A stretch of 16,022 nt of DNA from CAYSWF01 sp964562905. Lineage in GTDB: Bacteria > Patescibacteriota > Andersenbacteria > UBA10190. How positions within the stretch are numbered: position 1 is the first letter of the stretch; each line of letters begins with the position of its first letter. Below, piece after piece: positions 12,265-16,022 of the stretch. The position numbers and the translations under genes are program-made. Under the pieces are notes generated by a model, which saw only the letters and a program-made list of their open reading frames with translations, was not told the DNA's origin and ran no database searches. Where the stretch lies: assembly GCA_964562905.1 (NCBI GenBank), contig CAZLVG010000019.1, positions 1 through 16,022 on the forward strand, read 5' to 3'.

Positions 12265-14625
12265 TTACCTAGTCTGAATGTTAAGCTCCGCCTTAAGACG
12301 GTCTACAATTTTGTTGTGAGCGCGGGATACTTCCTCGTCGGTAAGAGTTCTGTGGGGCGACTGGTACATAAGATGAAAGGCGTAGCTTTTCTGGCCACTA
12401 CCGGACGGCTGAAATTCATCAAATAGATCGACGTCAGCCAGCAGCCTCCCGCCGACGCGCTCAATGACTTCTTGCACTTGCTCTACGGTCACGGACAGTT
12501 CCACCAAAACGGATAAGTCGCGGTAGCTGGCCGGGTATCTGGGCAGAGGAGTGTAAGGCGCGGGACTGGCCTTATAAGACCTGACCTCTTCCAAGGTACG
12601 AGGCGGGGGCGGTTGTATTTCCACCCGCGTCAACAACTCCCCCAGGTCAATTTCAAACCCGAAAACGGGCACGCGATATTTAAGGGCGCGGACGGCCTGC
12701 CTGGGCACCGCATTCTTCAAAGTCAGAGCGTCCAACCCCAGCGCCTCCGCTATCACGCCGGCTATATCATCCAGACTGGGCGCCGGCCCGGCAACCACGG
12801 CCGCCAAGTGGGCGCTTTCCGATACGCCGGGTACTCTTCCTCCCTTCCCCGGCGCGTAGACGTGGCCGATTTCAAACAAAGAGTTTTCTCTGCCGCCGGC
12901 TGCGCGGCTAATAATCTCGCGGTTAACGGCCAGGTTTTGCAGCAGCCCGGGCAGTAAGCTGCGGCGCAAACAGGCCTTGTCGGGCGATACCGGATTAACC
13001 AGCCGCAAACAGTCTTTTTCTTCTTCACCGTCCAGCAGCCGGGCGTACTCGGCCGGGCAAAAAGAATAATTGATCGTTTCCGTCAACCCCAACTCCGCCA
13101 GGACATCGCGAATTACGTCGGGCCACCAGGACCAGGCGGGCATCCGCGCCGGACGGCTGGCGCCCCCGACGGCCGCGGCTTTTACTTTCTCCAGACCCGC
13201 AAGGCGTATCACTTCTTCGGTCAGGTCATGCTCGCCCCGCACGTCCAGCCTGTCGGTGGGCACGCTTACCCGCCAGGGGGTCGTGTGGTCATTAACTTTA
13301 AAACGCAAGCGCTTCAGCAGGCGGCGGACATTCTCGCCGGTAAACAGCTCCGCGCTGGAACCCGCTGCCTGTCTTATCCTGGAAGGATTAAAGCTGACCA
13401 CCCGCCGGGCGGCGCGGGGCGGGTTAGTGTCAACAGTACCGCTCAGTTTAGCGGAGCATATTTCCTGCCACAGCTGAACGGCGCGCGCCGCGGCTTCGGG
13501 CGCCAGGTTTATGTCCAAGCCCTTGCTGAACCTTACTGAAGCTTCCGTGGACTGCCCCAGCCGGCGGGACGTTTCCTGCACGCGGTAAGCGTTAAAATTA
13601 GCCGCCTCCAGAAATACGTTTTTCGTCCTCTCGGACACGCCAGTTTCTGTGCCGCCCATAATGCCGGCCAGAGCCACCGGGCGCCCGCCGGCAGTTATAA
13701 CCAGGTCAAGCGGCTTAAGATCCAGCCGCGTGCCGTCCAGCAGGGACAGCTTCTCCCCGCGGCGGGCTCCTCTGACACCGATATCTTTAGCGGGAAGCTT
13801 GTCCGCATCAAAAGCGTGGACGGGATTACCCAACTCGTAAGCGACGTAGTTGGTAACGTCAACCAAACTGTTTATGGGCTTACCTCCGGCGGCCAACAGC
13901 CTGGCCTGTAGCCATAAAGGAGAAACAGCGGCACGCACGTTCCCCAACACGACTCCTACGTAGCGCGGCGCGGTTGTTTTGTCCTCCACCGCCACGCTGA
14001 AACCTTCCGTTTTCTGTCGCGGCTCCGGCAGGGAAATAATTTCCGGCTCGTTGACATCCAAGTCCAACACCGCCGCCAGCTCCCGAGCCAGGCCGCGATG
14101 ACTCAGGCAGTCATGAGCGCGGTTGGGCGTGATTTCAGCGTCCAGCACTGTATCCGCGGGCATAAGGCCGGCCAGCTCAACACCGGCTGGCACATCGTCA
14201 GGCAAAATCCAGATGCCTTCGTGCTCCTTGTAATGCCAGCCCAGCTCCCGCAGTGAAGTGAGCATCCCGGGGCTTTTAACGCCTCTGATAACGGCTTCTT
14301 TGACAGTAAAGTTGCGCCCTGCCTCGTCTTTAAGGACAGCTCCCGGAGGGGAATACGGCACGGTCTGTCCGGCGGCTATGTTGCCGGCGCCGCAAACTAC
14401 GGTAAATTCCCGCCGGCCGTCGGTAACAACAGCCAGTCGCAGGCGGTCAGCATGGGGGTGCGGGTCAATGGCTTTTATTTTGACCGCTACCACGCCGGAC
14501 GGCATTTTCAGTTCATAAGCCGCTTCCGTCTCGAAACTGTGCCTGGTCAAGATATCGGCTGTCTCTTCCGGGACCTGATCAAGAGACGGTAAAAAATCCT
14601 TTAACCAGTTACAGGAGTATCTCAT
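12265..14625 (-). CDS. pheT: Phenylalanine-tRNA ligase beta subunit
   Basis: PheT is the tRNA-binding and editing half of the (alpha-beta)2 PheRS. At 786 residues all modules appear in order: the N-terminal B1 with the OB-fold tRNA-binding region (about 40-150, including DPHPHADRLRLAVV and VVCGAGNIAAGQ), the B3/B4 editing region (NRAHDCLSHRGLARELAAV onward and NSLVDVTNYVAYELGNPVHAFD), B5, the catalytic-like core with TINYSF and RRSLLPGLLQNLAVN, and the C-terminal anticodon-binding FDX-ACB domain (YPASYRDLSVLV to the end). The ATG overlaps the pheS TGA (ATGA), which keeps subunit synthesis coupled. No terminator with a T-tract follows, but a multi-hairpin element does. Confidence 0.97.
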   Translation of the reverse strand: MRYSCNWLKDFLPSLDQVPEETADILTRHSFETEAAYELKMPSGVVAVKIKAIDPHPHADRLRLAVVTDGRREFTVVCGAGNIAAGQTVPYSPPGAVLKDEAGRNFTVKEAVIRGVKSPGMLTSLRELGWHYKEHEGIWILPDDVPAGVELAGLMPADTVLDAEITPNRAHDCLSHRGLARELAAVLDLDVNEPEIISLPEPRQKTEGFSVAVEDKTTAPRYVGVVLGNVRAAVSPLWLQARLLAAGGKPINSLVDVTNYVAYELGNPVHAFDADKLPAKDIGVRGARRGEKLSLLDGTRLDLKPLDLVITAGGRPVALAGIMGGTETGVSERTKNVFLEAANFNAYRVQETSRRLGQSTEASVRFSKGLDINLAPEAAARAVQLWQEICSAKLSGTVDTNPPRAARRVVSFNPSRIRQAAGSSAELFTGENVRRLLKRLRFKVNDHTTPWRVSVPTDRLDVRGEHDLTEEVIRLAGLEKVKAAAVGGASRPARMPAWSWWPDVIRDVLAELGLTETINYSFCPAEYARLLDGEEEKDCLRLVNPVSPDKACLRRSLLPGLLQNLAVNREIISRAAGGRENSLFEIGHVYAPGKGGRVPGVSESAHLAAVVAGPAPSLDDIAGVIAEALGLDALTLKNAVPRQAVRALKYRVPVFGFEIDLGELLTRVEIQPPPPRTLEEVRSYKASPAPYTPLPRYPASYRDLSVLVELSVTVEQVQEVIERVGGRLLADVDLFDEFQPSGSGQKSYAFHLMYQSPHRTLTDEEVSRAHNKIVDRLKAELNIQTR

Positions 14626-15671
14626 GAAAATTGCTTTAGAAAGCGGATGTCGCCCGACCAGAATAGCCGTATGTCGTCTATACCGTGCGAAAGCATGGGC
14701 AGCCGGTCTATCACTCCCCCGAAAGCGTATCCCTGATACTCCCGGGGATCGACGTTCATGTTCTTGAGCACATTAGGATGAACCATACCGGCTCCCATAA
14801 CTTCAATCCAGCCGGTGTTCTTGCACACGCGGCAGCGCGTATCGGCCGCTCCCCGGCAAAAAAGACAGCTTAAGTCCACCTCAAATCCTGGTTCCACGAA
14901 CGGAAAGTAGGACGGCCGCAGTCTGATTTTAACCCGCCGGCCGAAGAAAGTTTCGTAAAATGTTTCCACGGTGCCCTTAAAATCGGCAACCGTCGCCTTG
15001 TCTCCCACTACCAAGCCTTCAAATTGATAAAAGGTGGTCTCGTGAGTGGGATCAGTTTTTTCCGGGCGGAATACCCGGCCCGGCGACAGTATCTTAAACG
15101 GAGGAACAAGATCGTGTTCAAAAACAGCCCTTAGCTGCACCGGCGAGGTGGAGGTGCGCAGCACCAGGTCAGGCAAGCCGGCTCTCTTTGCCAGGTAAAA
15201 AGTGTCCGTCTCCGCCCGGGCAGGGTGCTCCAGCGGAATGTTTAACTGGTCAAAATTCAAGCGGGCTTCCTCCACTTCCGGACCTTCCACCAGCACAAAA
15301 CCCATGGCCAGAAAAATGGCCTCGATACGGCGCCGGGCCAGGGTAAGAGGGTGCAAATGTCCGCGGATAGGCATCCGGGCGGTAGCCGGGGCCGCTCTGT
15401 CTTTTTTTATATTATCCACTTCCAGCCGACGCAGTTTCCGGCGGTAGAGACCGTCTAACCGGCGGCGCAGCTTGTTCCCCTCCTGTCCCAGGCGGCGCCT
15501 GGCCGGCAGGGGCAGTTGCTTCAATTCTCTTAACAGCAAAGGCAAGACCCCTTTGCGCCCCAGATACTTGACGCGCCACCGCTCCAGTTCCCCGGCATTT
15601 TCCGCTGCTCGCAAGGCAGCCGGGGCGCGGCGCTTAATTTTTTGAAGCCGGTCGCTTAGAGACTCGGTCAT
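14622..15671 (-). CDS. pheS: Phenylalanine-tRNA ligase alpha subunit
   Basis: PheS is the class II catalytic subunit that activates phenylalanine and charges tRNAPhe. The 349 residues comprise an N-terminal helical arm (1-90), which is very Arg/Lys rich and binds tRNA, then the catalytic core. Motif 1 is around GFVLVEGPEVEE (124-135), motif 2 is VFRPEKTDPTHETTFYQFEG (200-219) and motif 3 is in GYAFGGVIDRLPML (314-327). A CX2C-X7-CX2C site (C269, C272, C280, C283) precedes GWIEVMGAGMVHP; PheS proteins of several phyla carry this cysteine-rich variant. The ATG at 15671 lies 38 nt inside the preceding membrane-protein gene, and no later in-frame start would keep the N-terminal arm. Confidence 0.97.
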   Translation of the reverse strand: MTESLSDRLQKIKRRAPAALRAAENAGELERWRVKYLGRKGVLPLLLRELKQLPLPARRRLGQEGNKLRRRLDGLYRRKLRRLEVDNIKKDRAAPATARMPIRGHLHPLTLARRRIEAIFLAMGFVLVEGPEVEEARLNFDQLNIPLEHPARAETDTFYLAKRAGLPDLVLRTSTSPVQLRAVFEHDLVPPFKILSPGRVFRPEKTDPTHETTFYQFEGLVVGDKATVADFKGTVETFYETFFGRRVKIRLRPSYFPFVEPGFEVDLSCLFCRGAADTRCRVCKNTGWIEVMGAGMVHPNVLKNMNVDPREYQGYAFGGVIDRLPMLSHGIDDIRLFWSGDIRFLKQFS

Positions 15672-16022
15672 AACTTAGAAAAACAAACTCTACCAGTACA
15701 AAGACGGCTATGGCCAGCAGCGCCAGCCACCAGCGATAAAGCCGTAATAATTGCATCAGCAGCAACAGGTCCAGAAACAGTCCCAACATAACTCCCTGGC
15801 GGAGGCTTGTCCTCACGGCGTAAGAAGGCAGACGCCGCGGAGCCAAAAGTCTCCGGACGCCGTAGCCGGCTAAAGCCAGCACGCTGGCCACAGCCAAAAG
15901 TAAGGCCAGGAAGAATAGAATAAACCCCAGCATGCCGGCGCGGGTGGGATCCAAAAACATAACAATAGCCAGCAAGACGCCCCAGGAAACAAAAACGGCC
16001 AGCACGGAGCCAATTATAAAAG
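15634..16022 (-). CDS. Small multi-span membrane protein, probably truncated by the window edge
   Basis: I do not recognise the function. The visible 123 residues from GTG 16005 contain about four hydrophobic helices. Between the second and third is a basic loop with RRLLAPRRLPSYAVRTSLRQG, and the tail is short and charged. Similar small membrane proteins precede pheS in CPR genomes, to my recollection. The frame stays open upstream to base 16022 (residues before the GTG read FIIGS), and extending it gives a better first transmembrane helix, so the true start probably lies outside. A TATAAT at 16018-16013 (minus) could instead make GTG 16005 a leaderless start. Its 3' end overlaps pheS by 38 nt. 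Confidence 0.7.
   Translation of the reverse strand, partial: FIIGSVLAVFVSWGVLLAIVMFLDPTRAGMLGFILFFLALLLAVASVLALAGYGVRRLLAPRRLPSYAVRTSLRQGVMLGLFLDLLLLMQLLRLYRWWLALLAIAVFVLVEFVFLSYDRVSKRPASKN
16013..16018 (-). promoter_or_regulatory. Possible -10 at the window edge
   Basis: TATAAT lies on the minus strand, with GTG 16005 beginning 7 bases downstream. It is meaningful only if the membrane-protein gene starts there. The -35 region lies outside the window. Confidence 0.2.

Overview
This window looks like a chromosomal segment of a bacterium, most plausibly a member of the Candidate Phyla Radiation (Patescibacteria). The inference rests on several things: compact gene order with many 4-nt ATGA overlaps, housekeeping genes packed with almost no metabolism, a free-standing four-helix-bundle (IVP/S23) gene inside AT-rich repeats of the kind common in those genomes, a pilin with a Pro-Thr tail, a small membrane protein fused by overlap to pheS, and almost no start codon preceded by a recognisable Shine-Dalgarno sequence. 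UGA is an ordinary stop (dcd, miaA, secE, pheS and a kinase gene end in TGA), so this is not one of the lineages that read UGA as glycine. Ribosomal protein uL1 is present, which argues against the Parcubacteria subgroup known to lack it. Taxonomy is inference only.

Layout. Bases 1-212 hold GC-rich palindromic repeats. A membrane-anchored Glu-rich protein (213-884, minus) and miaA (906-1808, plus) diverge from what looks like one symmetric -10 element. Then comes an inverted-repeat-bounded cassette with an IVP/S23 four-helix-bundle gene (about 1856-2620) and gatB (minus). dcd-dut (plus, translationally coupled) converge on a minus-strand operon of two different thymidylate-kinase-like genes and a type IV pilin-like gene. 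The right half is entirely minus strand: [membrane protein]-pheS-pheT, then gyrB, then secE-nusG-rplK-rplA.

How the genes work together. dcd and dut make dUMP from dCTP, and the two kinase paralogues could carry dTMP to dTDP; no thymidylate synthase is in view. pheS and pheT make phenylalanyl-tRNA synthetase, gatB is one of three GatCAB subunits (gatA and gatC are not here), and miaA modifies tRNA A37. secE-nusG-rplK-rplA is the classical secretion/transcription/ribosome operon, placed downstream of gyrB and separated from it by a clear promoter.

The least explained material is intergenic. Three compact multi-hairpin elements follow the 3' ends of pheT, gyrB and nusG; two of them are nearly equal in length (104 and 106 bp) and flank gyrB. 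Predicted promoters of the gyrB, secE and rplK transcription units each run directly into a stem-forming sequence at the predicted mRNA 5' end. The AT-rich repeat family that bounds the IVP gene recurs without a gene between rplK and rplA. I see no defence system, CRISPR array, transposase, tRNA or rRNA.
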